From positions 62,001-126,000 of the forward strand of contig NZ_FOLB01000010.1 in the NCBI RefSeq assembly GCF_900112345.1: 64,000 nt of DNA, given 5' to 3'. Under the pieces are notes generated by a model. It did no database searches, was not told the origin of the DNA, and saw only the letters and a list, made by a program, of their open reading frames with translations. The stretch comes from Nocardioides terrae (GTDB taxonomy: Bacteria; Actinomycetota; Actinomycetes; Propionibacteriales; Nocardioidaceae). Both the position numbers and the translations under genes were made by a program. Below are positions 34,756 through 44,165 of this stretch, in pieces (the first letter of the stretch is position 1; every line of letters starts with the position of its first letter).

Positions 34756-36120
34756 CTACGGCTGCAGGCCGTGCTCGACCAGGGCGGGGTAGGGGTCGAC
34801 CGGGTCGCCGCCACCGGGGCGGACCTCGACGTGCACGTGCGGCCCGGTCACGTGACCGGTCGAGCCGACGAAGCCGATGACGTCGCCGGCGTGGACCTCC
34901 TGGCCGGGCTCGACGCCGAAGCGCACCTGGTGGGCGTACCAGAGCTCGGTGCCGTCCTCGAGCGTCTCCACGGTCTTGTTGCCGTAGGCGCCGTCGTAGG
35001 CGATGGTCGCCGAGATCACGCCGTTGGAGATCGCGTGGATCGGGGTCCCGGTCGGCGCGGCGAAGTCGAGGCCGGTGTGGCAGTGCGACCAGAGGCCGCA
35101 GTCGCCGAAGCGGGCGGTCAGGTGGTAGACGCCGGAGGGGATCGGAAGGCCCCACTGGTTCTTCTTGAGCACCTGCGCCCAGCCGGAGGCCTTCTGGTTG
35201 ATCGCGGCGAGCGCGTTCTCGTGCGCCTCGGCGGCGGAGTTGGCGGCGCCGCGGCCACCGCCACGGCTCACCGAGACGGTGCGGTTGCCGATCGAGGCGA
35301 CGGCGCTGCTGCCGGTGAGAGCGCCCGCCTGGCGCAGCGGGCCGGCGTCGGCGCGGACCAGGTCCTGCTTGCCGGCCGTCATCGCGCCCGCGCCGGCGAC
35401 CACGAGGGCGGCCGCGCCGACGAGGGCGGAGAGCGACGGCAGCACGCGCAACCGGGTACGCCGGGGGGCGACCCGGGCGCGCTTGCCGGTCTTGATGGCG
35501 GGCATCGTGGTGGTGGTGTCGAAGCTGAAGTCGGTCCCGGGGAGGTCCTCGATCCGCGGCATGCTGCCCGTGAACGCCTCGGTGAGTGCGAACGGCAGCT
35601 GGCCGGTGTCCTCGGGGGACTCGGCGGCGAAGAGGTTCCAGTCCGACCACTCGGTGGAGCGGCGCGGCGCGGGGACGTCGAGCAGCGCGACCGGGGCGAC
35701 AGGCTTGACGAACGCGACGGCCGGCTCGGGGACCGGCTCGACGACGGGCTCGATGACCGGCGCGGGCATCATCTCGACACGCGGGCGGATGGTCGGCACC
35801 GGCGCCTCGATCGGCCGCGGCGCGGCCAGGTCGATCAGGTCGGCCGGGGCCGGGGCGTCCACGGCCGGGCGCGCGATGCGCTTGCCCACGTACGGCGTGG
35901 CGGGCGCGGGGATGATCGAAGCGGGGACGGTCGATGCGGGGACGATCGGCGCGGAATCGGCGACCGGACGGGCGGCGCGCTTGCCGACGTACGGCTGAGC
36001 GACCGGAGCGGGCTGCTCGTCGGGGGCGACGTCACGTCGGGCACGCTTGCCGACATAAGGGGTCACCGGTGCCGAGGGCTGTCGGTCGGGACCGACAATG
36101 TCCACTCGGGGGTCACTCAC
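34756..36120 (-). CDS. Membrane-anchored M23 (LytM) peptidase with PYVGKR repeats
   Basis: A 454-residue protein. The N-terminal ~225 residues are Pro/Ala-rich with three PYVGKR repeats (residues 21-26, 43-48, 76-81), each followed by Ala/Arg. One membrane helix lies at about 228-248. A linker then leads to a C-terminal LytM domain (about 335-450) with CHTGLDFAAPTGTPI, and zinc and catalytic HVHVEV. It should be anchored with the repeats inside the cell and the peptidase outside, acting on peptidoglycan. The same gene sits between uvrD1 and sucC in mycobacteria (Rv0950c). A GTG start at 36120 has GGAG upstream. Confidence 0.9.
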   Translation of the reverse strand: MSDPRVDIVGPDRQPSAPVTPYVGKRARRDVAPDEQPAPVAQPYVGKRAARPVADSAPIVPASTVPASIIPAPATPYVGKRIARPAVDAPAPADLIDLAAPRPIEAPVPTIRPRVEMMPAPVIEPVVEPVPEPAVAFVKPVAPVALLDVPAPRRSTEWSDWNLFAAESPEDTGQLPFALTEAFTGSMPRIEDLPGTDFSFDTTTTMPAIKTGKRARVAPRRTRLRVLPSLSALVGAAALVVAGAGAMTAGKQDLVRADAGPLRQAGALTGSSAVASIGNRTVSVSRGGGRGAANSAAEAHENALAAINQKASGWAQVLKKNQWGLPIPSGVYHLTARFGDCGLWSHCHTGLDFAAPTGTPIHAISNGVISATIAYDGAYGNKTVETLEDGTELWYAHQVRFGVEPGQEVHAGDVIGFVGSTGHVTGPHVHVEVRPGGGDPVDPYPALVEHGLQP

Positions 36121-36487
36121 GTTTCATCGCTCCGCTGGTCGGGATTCAGACGGCGAGGCCCGACCTTAGCGGACGTCCTAGGACGTCTGTAAATCGGTGC
36201 CGGTCCCCGATTGTGGAGATTGCACTCCGTCGCGGAGACGCTTTCGTGCGGAATCGGGACTTTGGGCCCAAGGTGCCGCTGCGCGGGTGCATGACCGGTG
36301 CATGACTATGTCGTGCGTCACCCTGGGCGCCCCCGGGGTCGTCCTACCGCCCGGTCACGTCTAATGTGCCTCGAGGACATCCCACCGCCCGAGCCTCAGG
36401 ACGCCGAGGCACTTCTCGGCTGAGCCATGGCTCCGACGAAGGACCGACCGTGGACGAGAACCGTTCCCTAGAAGCATTGGTGGATCA
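36121..36487 (+). promoter_or_regulatory. sucCD upstream region
   Basis: A 367-nt gene-free stretch between divergent genes. A possible -10 box TAATGT (36362-36367) would give a leader of about 115 nt. A 10-nt direct repeat GGTGCATGAC occurs at about 36286 and 36298. An AATCGG/CCGATT hairpin lies near 36193. No known riboswitch consensus was recognised. Confidence 0.4.
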
Positions 36488-37654
36488 GTGGATCTGATGG
36501 AGTACCAGGCGAAGCAGCTCTTCGCCAAGCATGGTGTCGCGACCACCCTCGGTGTGGTCGTCGAGACCGCTGAGGCGGCCAAGGCGGCTGCCGAGGAGAT
36601 GGGCGGCGTGACCGTCATCAAGGCTCAGGTCAAGGCCGGTGGCCGTGGCAAGGCCGGTGGCGTCAAGCTCGCCAAGACCGCTGACGAGGCTTATCTGCAC
36701 GCCAGCAACATCCTCGGCATGGAGATCAAGGGCCTCACGGTCAACCGCGTGCTGGTCACGCCGGCCACCCCGCCGGAGGAGGAGTACTACTTCTCGTTCC
36801 TGCTGGACCGCTCCAACCGCCAGTACCTCTGCATCGCGTCGGTCGAGGGTGGTGTCGAGATCGAGGAGGTCGCGAAGACCAACCCCGACGCCGTCAAGCA
36901 GATCGGCATCGACCCCGGCAAGGGCGTCGACGAGACCAAGGCCCGGGAGATCGCCACCGAGGCGAAGTTCCCCGAGCCCGTCTTCGAGCAGGCCGTCGAG
37001 CTGATCCAGGCGCTCTACAAGACCTTCGTCGAGGAGGACGCCACCCTCGTCGAGGTCAACCCGCTGGCCCGTCTGGCCGGTGACAAGCTCGAGGCGCTCG
37101 ACGGCAAGGTGTCGCTCGACGACAACGCCTCCGAGGTGCGCCACCCGGACCACGAGGAGTTCGAGATCCGCGAGGAGACCGACCCGCTCGAGGCGAAGGC
37201 GAAGGACCTCGGTCTCAACTACGTCAAGCTCGACGGCCAGGTCGGCATCATCGGCAACGGCGCGGGTCTCGTCATGAGCACCCTCGACGTCGTCGCCTAC
37301 GCCGGCGCGGCGCACGGCGGCGTGAAGCCGGCCAACTTCCTCGACATCGGCGGCGGCGCCAACGCGCAGGTGATGGCCAACGGCCTCGACGTCATCCTCA
37401 ACGACGACCAGGTCAAGGCGGTCTTCGTGAACGTCTTCGGCGGCATCACCGCCTGCGACGAGGTCGCCAAGGGCATCGTGGGCGCGCTCGACATCCTCGG
37501 CGACGAGGCGACCAAGCCGCTCGTCGTACGCCTCGACGGCAACAACGTCGACCTGGGTCGCCAGATCCTCAACGAGCGCAACCACCCACTCGTGACCGTT
37601 GTCGAGACCATGGACGGCGGAGCCGACAAGGCCGCCGAGCTGGCGAACGCCTGA
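36488..37654 (+). CDS. sucC: Succinyl-CoA synthetase beta subunit (ADP-forming)
   Basis: A 388-residue beta subunit of succinate-CoA ligase, which makes ATP or GTP from succinyl-CoA in the TCA cycle. The N-terminal ATP-grasp domain starts with the hallmark [14 protein letters not shown] and has [18 protein letters not shown]. The C-terminal CoA-ligase domain has [12 protein letters not shown] and [20 protein letters not shown] 36488 (VDLMEYQ) fits actinobacterial homologues; the ribosome site is weak. sucD begins 18 nt downstream. Confidence 0.98.
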   Translation: MDLMEYQAKQLFAKHGVATTLGVVVETAEAAKAAAEEMGGVTVIKAQVKAGGRGKAGGVKLAKTADEAYLHASNILGMEIKGLTVNRVLVTPATPPEEEYYFSFLLDRSNRQYLCIASVEGGVEIEEVAKTNPDAVKQIGIDPGKGVDETKAREIATEAKFPEPVFEQAVELIQALYKTFVEEDATLVEVNPLARLAGDKLEALDGKVSLDDNASEVRHPDHEEFEIREETDPLEAKAKDLGLNYVKLDGQVGIIGNGAGLVMSTLDVVAYAGAAHGGVKPANFLDIGGGANAQVMANGLDVILNDDQVKAVFVNVFGGITACDEVAKGIVGALDILGDEATKPLVVRLDGNNVDLGRQILNERNHPLVTVVETMDGGADKAAELANA

Positions 37655-37672
37655 GGCCGGGAAGAGACTGAA

Positions 37673-38569
37673 GTGAGCATCTACCTCAACAAGGACAGCA
37701 AGGTCATCGTCCAGGGCATCACGGGCGGCATGGGTGCCAAGCACACCGCCCTGATGCTCGACTCGGGCGCCCAGATCGTCGGCGGCGTCAACGCGCGCAA
37801 GGCCGGCACCACGGTGACCCACAAGGACCACGAGGGCAACGACGTCGAGCTGCCCGTCTTCGGCACCGTCGCCGAGGCCATGGAGAAGACCGGGGCCGAC
37901 GTGTCGGTCGCGTTCGTCCCGCCGGCCTTCACCAAGGACGCGTGCATCGAGGCCATCGACGCCGAGATCCCGCTCCTGGTCGTGATCACCGAGGGCGTCC
38001 CGGTGCAGGACACCGCCGAGGTGTGGGCCTACCTGCAGGGCAAGAAGACCCGCATGATCGGCCCGAACTGCCCCGGCATCATCACGCCGGGCGAGTCGCT
38101 GGCCGGCATCACGCCGCACACCATCACGGGCAAGGGCCCGGTCGGTCTCGTGTCGAAGTCGGGCACGCTGACCTACCAGATGATGTACGAGCTGCGTGAC
38201 TTCGGCTTCTCCACCGCCATCGGCATCGGCGGCGACCCGATCGTGGGCACCACCCACATCGACGCGCTCCAGGCGTTCCAGGACGACCCGGAGACCGAGG
38301 TCATCGTGATGATCGGCGAGATCGGCGGCGACGCCGAGGAGCGGGCCGCGGCCTACATCAAGGAGAACATCACCAAGCCGGTCGTCGGCTACGTCGCGGG
38401 CTTCACCGCCCCCGAGGGCAAGACGATGGGCCACGCCGGTGCGATCGTGTCCGGCTCGGCCGGCACCGCACAGGCGAAGAAGGACGCGCTCGAGGCCGTC
38501 GGCGTCAAGGTCGGCAAGACGCCGTCCGAGACCGCCGCGCTCGCCCGGGAGCTGCTCCAGAGCCGCTGA
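37673..38569 (+). CDS. sucD: Succinyl-CoA synthetase alpha subunit
   Basis: A 298-residue alpha subunit that binds CoA and carries the phosphohistidine. The CoA-binding Rossmann motif is [14 protein letters not shown]. Next come [40 protein letters not shown], and the active-site region [18 protein letters not shown], whose His is phosphorylated. It forms an operon with sucC, separated by 18 nt, and ends at a textbook terminator. GTG start. Confidence 0.98.
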   Translation: MSIYLNKDSKVIVQGITGGMGAKHTALMLDSGAQIVGGVNARKAGTTVTHKDHEGNDVELPVFGTVAEAMEKTGADVSVAFVPPAFTKDACIEAIDAEIPLLVVITEGVPVQDTAEVWAYLQGKKTRMIGPNCPGIITPGESLAGITPHTITGKGPVGLVSKSGTLTYQMMYELRDFGFSTAIGIGGDPIVGTTHIDALQAFQDDPETEVIVMIGEIGGDAEERAAAYIKENITKPVVGYVAGFTAPEGKTMGHAGAIVSGSAGTAQAKKDALEAVGVKVGKTPSETAALARELLQSR

Positions 38570-38603
38570 CGCGACCTCCCCGGGGCTGACCGCTCCAACG
38601 TCC

Positions 38604-38635
38604 TGCGCCCTGGCTGCTTCGGCAGCCAGGGCGCA
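38604..38635 (+). terminator. sucCD terminator
   Basis: A perfect 14-bp stem (38604-38617 with 38622-38635) with a TTCG tetraloop is followed by CGACGTTTTC. It starts 35 nt after the sucD stop and can also serve the converging gene. Confidence 0.9.
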
Positions 38636-38689
38636 CGACGTTTTCGGCCTGTATCGCGGGAAGGGGAGCGGGGACCGGGCCGGCGAGCC

Positions 38690-40504
38690 TCAGCCGAGCT
38701 GGCGCAGCCGCTCCGCCGCGCGGTCGGTGAGCGTGGCGAACACCGCGTCGGGGATCGTGGCCGAGCCGGACGGGACGAAGCCGACCTGCGCCACGTTGTC
38801 GCCCTCGCGGAGGATCGCCATCAGGAAGACGACAGTCGTCTTGTCGGACGTCTCGACCTGCACCCGCCACGAGGTCAGGTCGCGTGCCGGCGTCGCGACG
38901 TTCTCCAGCTGCGTGGCCTTGGTGCTCAGGTCGGTCTTCGGGCAGGTCGCGACGGCGTCCCGGGTCGTCGCGACCAGCTTGCGGGCCGCCCTGGCGGAGC
39001 CGAAGGAGCCGATCGTCTCGGTGAGGCCGAACTGCGGGGCCACCTTGGCCATCGGGATGACGTAGGAGCGGGTCAGGTCGCCCGACACGCCCTTGCGATG
39101 GAAGACGGTCTGGTCGCAGCGGGTCGCGGCCAGGTTGCTCGTGGCCGGCTTGGGAGCGGTCGCGGCCCAGGGCTGGGCCACCCCCTCGACGGGCGGCAGG
39201 TCGACCACGTCGAGCATGGCCGGGTGGTCGCCGACCGCGATCGGGGGCCGCGGCGTGACCTTGGGCGTGGACGTGCAGGTGCCGCCGTCGGGCAGCTCGC
39301 AGAGCCGTCCGACCGCCTGCGCGAGCAGCCCCGTGTTGGTGGCCACGGGCTTCTTGCCCGGCGCCGGCTGGGCGCTGACCACGGTCGTGGTGACGGAGCC
39401 GGTGCGGGCGATGCTGGCCACCACCGACCGGTTCGGCCGCTTCCAGTCGCGGAGGTCGACCAGCGTCGCCTCGTCACCGATTCCGGTCACCTGCCGGGTG
39501 GAGAGCAGCTGCAGGCGGGGCTCGCGACAGCCGGCGTACCACGTGAGGGAGGCGACGTAGGCGGCGTGTGCGGACGCGGGGCTCGTCGACACCTCCGTCG
39601 ACTGGCCGACGGAGAGCGCCTTGCCGGAGACCAGCGTCCGCATCAGCGCCGCGCGCGGCGACTGGTCGGCGAACCGCTGCTGCTGGCACGGCAGCACCAG
39701 GCCGTCGCCGTCGGTGTTGTCCGAGGTCATCTGGGTGGTCCACACGCCGCCGAGGGCGCTGGTGACCTGGTCGGGGGAGATGAGGTCGTCGGTGGTGATC
39801 CGGGCGACCGCCGGCTCCGGGCCGTCGGACCCCGGGGTGTGCATGCTGAGCGCCTCGAGCGTCGGCCGTACGCCGTCGGCGTCGGTGACCAGCAGGCCGG
39901 AACCCGCGAAGCCCACGAGCGCGACGGCGGCAGCGATCGCGGTGTGCATCCGGCGCCGGGCGCTGCCCGCCCGGGTGAGGATGCTCGGCCGCGGCCAGCG
40001 CAGGTCGCGCAGCTCGGCGGCCATCGGCTCGAAGAGGCCGAGGATGCTGGTGGTCGGCACGTTGCGGGCCAGGGCGAACGCGGCCGTGGCGGCCTGCAGC
40101 TCGCGCTCGGCCCGCACCTGGGTGATGCCCGCCTCCCGGGCGAGCTGGTCCAGCGGCAACGTGGTGAGGTGCGCCAGCAGCAGCACCTTGCGCTGCAGCT
40201 GCGGGAGCTTGGCCAGCGCGGCGAGTGTGGCGCGGATCTCGTCGTCGAAGCCGCGTTCACGGTGGAACGGACGGGCCGTGTGACGGCGCAGCGCGTGCGA
40301 CCACGCCTGAGGCCTGACGAAGCTCTCGGGGTCCTCGAGGCGGCTCACCTTGCGCCAGTGGTGCCACCCGATGACCAGCGCGTCGCGCACCGCCTTCTGA
40401 GCGGCAGGGAGGTCGCCGGTGAGCGCCCAGGTTTGGAGGAGGAGGCGTCCGCGGACGTCCTTGTAGAACGTCTCGAACGCGTGGGGGTCGGCCTTTTTCC
40501 TCAT
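38690..40504 (-). CDS. Sigma-70-like protein fused to membrane anchor and outer domain
   Basis: A 604-residue single polypeptide. Residues ~10-75 look like sigma region 2 (FETFYKDVRGRLL...ESFVRPQAWSHALRR). Residues ~92-145 look like sigma region 4 (LAKLPQLQRKVLLLAHLTTLPLDQLAREAGITQVRAERELQAA). One membrane helix follows at ~188-206. About 400 outer residues then contain several Cys and repeated TTxVVSAQP-like strands, resembling the extracytoplasmic sensor domains of actinobacterial membrane proteins. It may be a membrane-tethered regulator whose sigma part is released on signal, or a protein that has lost sigma function. ATG 40504 begins MRKKADPH. No anti-sigma gene is adjacent. Confidence 0.7.
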   Translation of the reverse strand: MRKKADPHAFETFYKDVRGRLLLQTWALTGDLPAAQKAVRDALVIGWHHWRKVSRLEDPESFVRPQAWSHALRRHTARPFHRERGFDDEIRATLAALAKLPQLQRKVLLLAHLTTLPLDQLAREAGITQVRAERELQAATAAFALARNVPTTSILGLFEPMAAELRDLRWPRPSILTRAGSARRRMHTAIAAAVALVGFAGSGLLVTDADGVRPTLEALSMHTPGSDGPEPAVARITTDDLISPDQVTSALGGVWTTQMTSDNTDGDGLVLPCQQQRFADQSPRAALMRTLVSGKALSVGQSTEVSTSPASAHAAYVASLTWYAGCREPRLQLLSTRQVTGIGDEATLVDLRDWKRPNRSVVASIARTGSVTTTVVSAQPAPGKKPVATNTGLLAQAVGRLCELPDGGTCTSTPKVTPRPPIAVGDHPAMLDVVDLPPVEGVAQPWAATAPKPATSNLAATRCDQTVFHRKGVSGDLTRSYVIPMAKVAPQFGLTETIGSFGSARAARKLVATTRDAVATCPKTDLSTKATQLENVATPARDLTSWRVQVETSDKTTVVFLMAILREGDNVAQVGFVPSGSATIPDAVFATLTDRAAERLRQLG

Positions 40505-40575
40505 GAGCAACCGAAAGGCTACCCGCCGGTCGGTCGGCGCGCCGCACCCACGAACCACCCCCTCCCTCAGCGAAG

Positions 40576-41832
40576 ATGGCCACGATGACTTCTCTGCTGC
40601 CCCGACCGACCCGGACCTCGGAGCAGGTCAGCGCCGACCTGCGCCACCGTCGGCCACTGGTCGTCGTGGCCACGGCGGGCGGGGTCGCGGCGGCCGCTGC
40701 GACGCTCCTGGTGTGCCTCGCGGTGGGGGTCGTCGGCTGGTTCCTCACCGACAGCGGAGCCCACGGCGCTCCCCGGGACGCCCTGCGAGCCGGGGCCACG
40801 GCCTGGTTGATGGCGCACGGGTCGGGCGTCCACGTGGAGGGTGTGGCGGTCACCGTGGTCCCGCTCGGCCTGACCCTGATAGTCGGCTGGGCGTTGTGGC
40901 GGATCGGCAACCGCGTCGGCGACTCGATCTCGGGCCACGGCCCCGACGCCGACCGGATCGCCGACGGCGAGCGCGACTGGACCGTGCCGCTCGCCTCGGC
41001 CCTCTTCGCGCTCGGCTACCTCGTCACCACGATCGTGACCGGCTCGGTGGCCGGCACGGTGTCGACGTCCCCCGACGTCGCCCGCGCCGCCGCCTGGGCC
41101 TTCCTCCTCTCCCTGCTGGTCGGCGGCACCGGCATCGCCGTGGGCGCGGGACGCGCGGCGGTCGCGGCGGCCTGGCTCCCGCCGACGATCCGGGCGGTCG
41201 CCCACGCGGCCCGCCTGACGCTGCTCGGCTGGCTCGCGGTGAGCCTGGTGGCGCTCCTGACCAGCTTGGCGCTGGACTTCAGCACCGCCGCCAACGTGAT
41301 GTCGCAGCTGCACACCGACTCGGGCGCCAGCACGCTCTACACGTTCCTCACCGCGACGGTGCTCCCCAACGCCACGGCGTTCTCCGGCTCCTACCTGCTC
41401 GGCCCCGGCTTCACCGTGGGGGTGGGCACGCTGGTCAGCCCCGGTGCCGTCGTCCTCGGCCCGCTGCCGATGTTCCCGCTGCTCGCGGCGCTGCCCGACG
41501 CCGGACCGACGCCCGCCTGGACGTCGTGGCTGGTGCTGCTGGCCCCGCTGACGGCGGCGTTCGCCGCCGTCCGCGCCCGGCGTCGGCACCCCACCGCGAG
41601 CTGGCAGGAGGGCGCCGTCCGCGGTCTGGCCGGCGGTGTCTGCGCCGGGGTCGTCTTCGGGATCCTGGCCGGGCTGTCCGGGGGAGCGGTCGGCCCCGGC
41701 CGAATGGCCGACGTGGCGCCGTACGCGCTCGACGCGACGGTGCGCGCGGTCCTCGGCTTCGGCATCGGCGGGCTGCTCGCCGGCCTCGCGGCCGCCTGGG
41801 TGACCGGACGCCGGGAGCGCCGGTCGCAGTAG
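40576..41832 (+). CDS. DUF6350 family membrane protein
   Basis: A 418-residue polytopic membrane protein with about nine to ten helices, matching the DUF6350 family. In actinobacteria this gene regularly sits directly before purN (Rv0955 in M. tuberculosis), and here its TAG stop is part of the purN -10 box. Its function is unknown. Recognisable stretches are SGVHVEGVAVTVVPLGLTLIVGWALWRIG and GSYLLGPGFTVGVGT, the latter with aligned Gly residues. An ATG nine bases downstream is an alternative start. Confidence 0.85.
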   Translation: MATMTSLLPRPTRTSEQVSADLRHRRPLVVVATAGGVAAAAATLLVCLAVGVVGWFLTDSGAHGAPRDALRAGATAWLMAHGSGVHVEGVAVTVVPLGLTLIVGWALWRIGNRVGDSISGHGPDADRIADGERDWTVPLASALFALGYLVTTIVTGSVAGTVSTSPDVARAAAWAFLLSLLVGGTGIAVGAGRAAVAAAWLPPTIRAVAHAARLTLLGWLAVSLVALLTSLALDFSTAANVMSQLHTDSGASTLYTFLTATVLPNATAFSGSYLLGPGFTVGVGTLVSPGAVVLGPLPMFPLLAALPDAGPTPAWTSWLVLLAPLTAAFAAVRARRRHPTASWQEGAVRGLAGGVCAGVVFGILAGLSGGAVGPGRMADVAPYALDATVRAVLGFGIGGLLAGLAAAWVTGRRERRSQ

Positions 41833-41835
41833 GCT
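41830..41835 (+). promoter_or_regulatory. -10 box for purN overlapping the DUF6350 stop
   Basis: TAGGCT ends 8 nt before the purN GTG, with no ribosome site between. Its first three bases are the stop codon of the upstream gene. Confidence 0.45.
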
Positions 41836-41843
41836 CGCGGCCC

Positions 41844-42449
41844 GTGCGCATCGTCGTCCTCGTCTCCGGCTCCGGCACCAACCTGCAGGCACTGCTGGAC
41901 GCAGCGGCCGACCCGTCCTACGGGGCCGAGGTGGTCGCCGTCGGCGCCGACCGCGACGGGGTCCTGGCCCTCGAGCGCGCCGAGCGGGCCGGCGTCCCCA
42001 CGTTCGTACGCCGGCTGGGCGACCACGCCACCCGCGAGGAGTGGGACACCGCGCTGGCGGACGCGGTGGCCGAGCACGAGCCGGACCTGGTCGTCCTGGC
42101 CGGCTTCATGAAGCTGGTCGGCCCGGCGTTCCTCGACCGCTTCGGCGGACGCACGCTCAACACCCACCCCGCCCTGTCGCCGTCCTTCCCGGGCACCCGA
42201 GGCCCGGCCGACGCGCTCGACTACGGCGTCAAGGTCACCGGCTGCACCCTCTTCGTGGTCGACGCGGGCGTCGACACCGGCGCCATCGTGGCGCAGGCGG
42301 CGGTGCCGGTGGAGGACGACGACACCGTCGACACGCTGCACGAACGGATCAAGGTGGCCGAGCGGGCGTTGCTCGTCGAGAGCGTCGGCCGGATCGCGCG
42401 AGAGGGCTTCGTCATCGACGGCCGACGGGTTCGCCTCGGCCGCCCCTGA
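41844..42449 (+). CDS. purN: Phosphoribosylglycinamide formyltransferase
   Basis: A 201-residue GAR transformylase that transfers formyl from 10-formyl-THF to GAR, step three of purine synthesis. The N-terminus [15 protein letters not shown] binds phosphoribosyl. The active-site region is [16 protein letters not shown], then [12 protein letters not shown], whose Asn-His pair and a later Asp in [10 protein letters not shown] are catalytic. GTG 41844 is the family start. purH lies 124 nt downstream behind a riboswitch. Confidence 0.97.
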   Translation: MRIVVLVSGSGTNLQALLDAAADPSYGAEVVAVGADRDGVLALERAERAGVPTFVRRLGDHATREEWDTALADAVAEHEPDLVVLAGFMKLVGPAFLDRFGGRTLNTHPALSPSFPGTRGPADALDYGVKVTGCTLFVVDAGVDTGAIVAQAAVPVEDDDTVDTLHERIKVAERALLVESVGRIAREGFVIDGRRVRLGRP

Positions 42450-42454
42450 GTCTC

Positions 42455-42460
42455 TACGAT
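42455..42460 (+). promoter_or_regulatory. purH promoter -10 box
   Basis: TACGAT lies six bases after the purN stop and just before the ZTP aptamer, so transcription would begin near 42467 at the aptamer's first stem. Confidence 0.5.
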
Positions 42461-42461
42461 G

Positions 42462-42565
42462 GACGCACACGACTGGCGCGGGTGGGGTGACCACCGGGGA
42501 GTGTGTGAGAAGGCATCGTCCGCCTGGGTGCCCCTCGTCGACCGTCCGACCGACCGATGAGGGAG
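42462..42565 (+). ncRNA. ZTP (pfl) riboswitch controlling purH
   Basis: The conserved pfl parts are in order: CACAC stem (42466-42470), GACTGGCG, P2 stem GGTGG/CCACC (42481-42485 / 42491-42495), CGGGGAG, closing GTGTG (42501-42505), and the 3' signature CCGCCTGGG (42520-42528). It binds the AICAR derivatives ZMP/ZTP, which build up when 10-formyl-THF is short. A 9-bp helix between 42532-42540 and 42555-42563 (one G-U pair) would hide the purH Shine-Dalgarno GAGGGAG, so control is likely translational with ligand turning purH on. Confidence 0.88.
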
Positions 42566-42573
42566 TGGCCGCC

Positions 42574-44157
42574 ATGGCTGGGCAGCAGGACAAGATCGAG
42601 ATCAAGCGGGCGCTGGTGTCCGTCTTCGACAAGACCGGACTCGAGGAGCTCGTCCGCGGCCTGCACGACGCCGGGGTCGAGCTCGTCTCGACCGGCGGCT
42701 CGGCCGCCCTCATCGAGGGGCTCGGCCTGCCGGTGACCAAGGTCGAGGACCTCACCGGCTTCCCCGAGTGCCTCGACGGCCGGGTGAAGACGCTGCACCC
42801 GCGCGTCCACGCCGGCATCCTCGCCGACCGCCGTCTCGAGTCCCACGAGCAGCAGCTGGCCGACCTCGGCGTGGAGCCCTTCGACCTCGTGGTCGTCAAC
42901 CTCTACCCGTTCGTCGAGACGGTCCTCTCCGGGGCCTCCATCGCGGAGTGCGTGGAGAAGATCGACATCGGCGGACCGTCGATGGTCCGTGCCGCCGCCA
43001 AGAACCACCCCAGCGTCGCGATCATCACCGACGGCGCCGACTACGGTCGCGCCCTCGAGGCCGCGCGCAGCGGCGGGTTCACCTACGAGGAGCGCAAGGC
43101 ACTGGCCGCCAAGGCGTTCGCCCACACCGCGTCCTACGACGTCCAGGTCGCCTCCTGGATGGGCAACGTGCTCACCGACACCTCCGAGGGCAGCGGGTTC
43201 CCCGCGTGGACCGGCGCGACGTGGGAGAAGGCGGCCGTCCTGCGGTACGGCGAGAACCCCCACCAGCGGGCCGCGCTCTACCGGCACTGGCGCGGCGGCC
43301 TCGCCGGCGCCGAGCAGCTGCACGGCAAGGAGATGTCCTACAACAACTACGTCGACACCGACGCCGCGCGCCGTGCCGCCAACGACTTCGCCGAGCCGGC
43401 CGTTGCGATCATCAAGCACGCCAACCCGTGCGGGATCGCGGTCGGCGCCGACGTCGCCGAGGCGCACCGCAAGGCGCACGCCTGCGACCCCCTCTCGGCC
43501 TTCGGCGGCGTCATCGCGGCCAACCGCCCGGTCTCGGTCGAGCTGGCCCGCCAGGTCGCGGAGGTGTTCACCGAGGTGATCGTTGCGCCGGCGTACGAGG
43601 ACGGCGCGGTCGAGATCCTCCAGGGGAAGAAGAACATCCGCATCCTGGTGTGCGCAGCGGACGAGCACCCCGACCCGATCGAGTTCCGGCCGATCAGCGG
43701 CGGGATGCTGGTCCAGACCGTCGACCACGTCGACGCCCCCGGCGACGACCCGTCCACCTGGACGCTGGCCACCGGTGAGGCAGCCGACGAGGCCACCCTC
43801 GCCGACCTCGCCTTCGCCTGGCGTTCGGTGCGCGCGGCGAAGTCCAACGCGATCCTGCTCGCCAAGGACGGCGGCGCCGTCGGCATCGGCATGGGCCAGG
43901 TCAACCGCGTCGACTCCTGCCGGCTCGCCGTCGAGCGGGCCAACACGCTGGTGCAGGCGCAGGAGCGGGCCCGTGGCGCGGTGGCCGCGTCCGACGCGTT
44001 CTTCCCCTTCGAGGACGGCCCGCAGATCCTGATCGACGCCGGGGTGAAGGCGATCGTCCAGCCGGGCGGCTCGGTGCGTGACGAGCTGACCATCGAGGCG
44101 TGCAAGGCCGCCGGCGTGACGATGTACTTCACCGGCACCCGCCACTTCTTCCACTGA
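42574..44157 (+). CDS. purH: Bifunctional AICAR transformylase / IMP cyclohydrolase
   Basis: A 527-residue enzyme for the last two steps to IMP. The N-terminal MGS-like cyclohydrolase domain (about 1-200) has [27 protein letters not shown] and [15 protein letters not shown]. The C-terminal transformylase has [26 protein letters not shown] and the catalytic region [26 protein letters not shown]. It ends in [10 protein letters not shown]. The start is ATG 42574, eight bases after GAGGGAG, which the riboswitch can mask. folD starts 8 nt after its stop. Confidence 0.98.
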   Translation: MAGQQDKIEIKRALVSVFDKTGLEELVRGLHDAGVELVSTGGSAALIEGLGLPVTKVEDLTGFPECLDGRVKTLHPRVHAGILADRRLESHEQQLADLGVEPFDLVVVNLYPFVETVLSGASIAECVEKIDIGGPSMVRAAAKNHPSVAIITDGADYGRALEAARSGGFTYEERKALAAKAFAHTASYDVQVASWMGNVLTDTSEGSGFPAWTGATWEKAAVLRYGENPHQRAALYRHWRGGLAGAEQLHGKEMSYNNYVDTDAARRAANDFAEPAVAIIKHANPCGIAVGADVAEAHRKAHACDPLSAFGGVIAANRPVSVELARQVAEVFTEVIVAPAYEDGAVEILQGKKNIRILVCAADEHPDPIEFRPISGGMLVQTVDHVDAPGDDPSTWTLATGEAADEATLADLAFAWRSVRAAKSNAILLAKDGGAVGIGMGQVNRVDSCRLAVERANTLVQAQERARGAVAASDAFFPFEDGPQILIDAGVKAIVQPGGSVRDELTIEACKAAGVTMYFTGTRHFFH

Positions 44158-44165
44158 GGACCACG

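Noticed and set aside
36121..36487. Possible riboswitch in front of sucC
   Set aside because: No known consensus recognised; only a direct repeat and a weak hairpin.
36485..38434. 649-codon frame antisense to sucCD
   Set aside because: Asp/Val/Leu-rich shadow of sucCD, which have full family motifs on the other strand.
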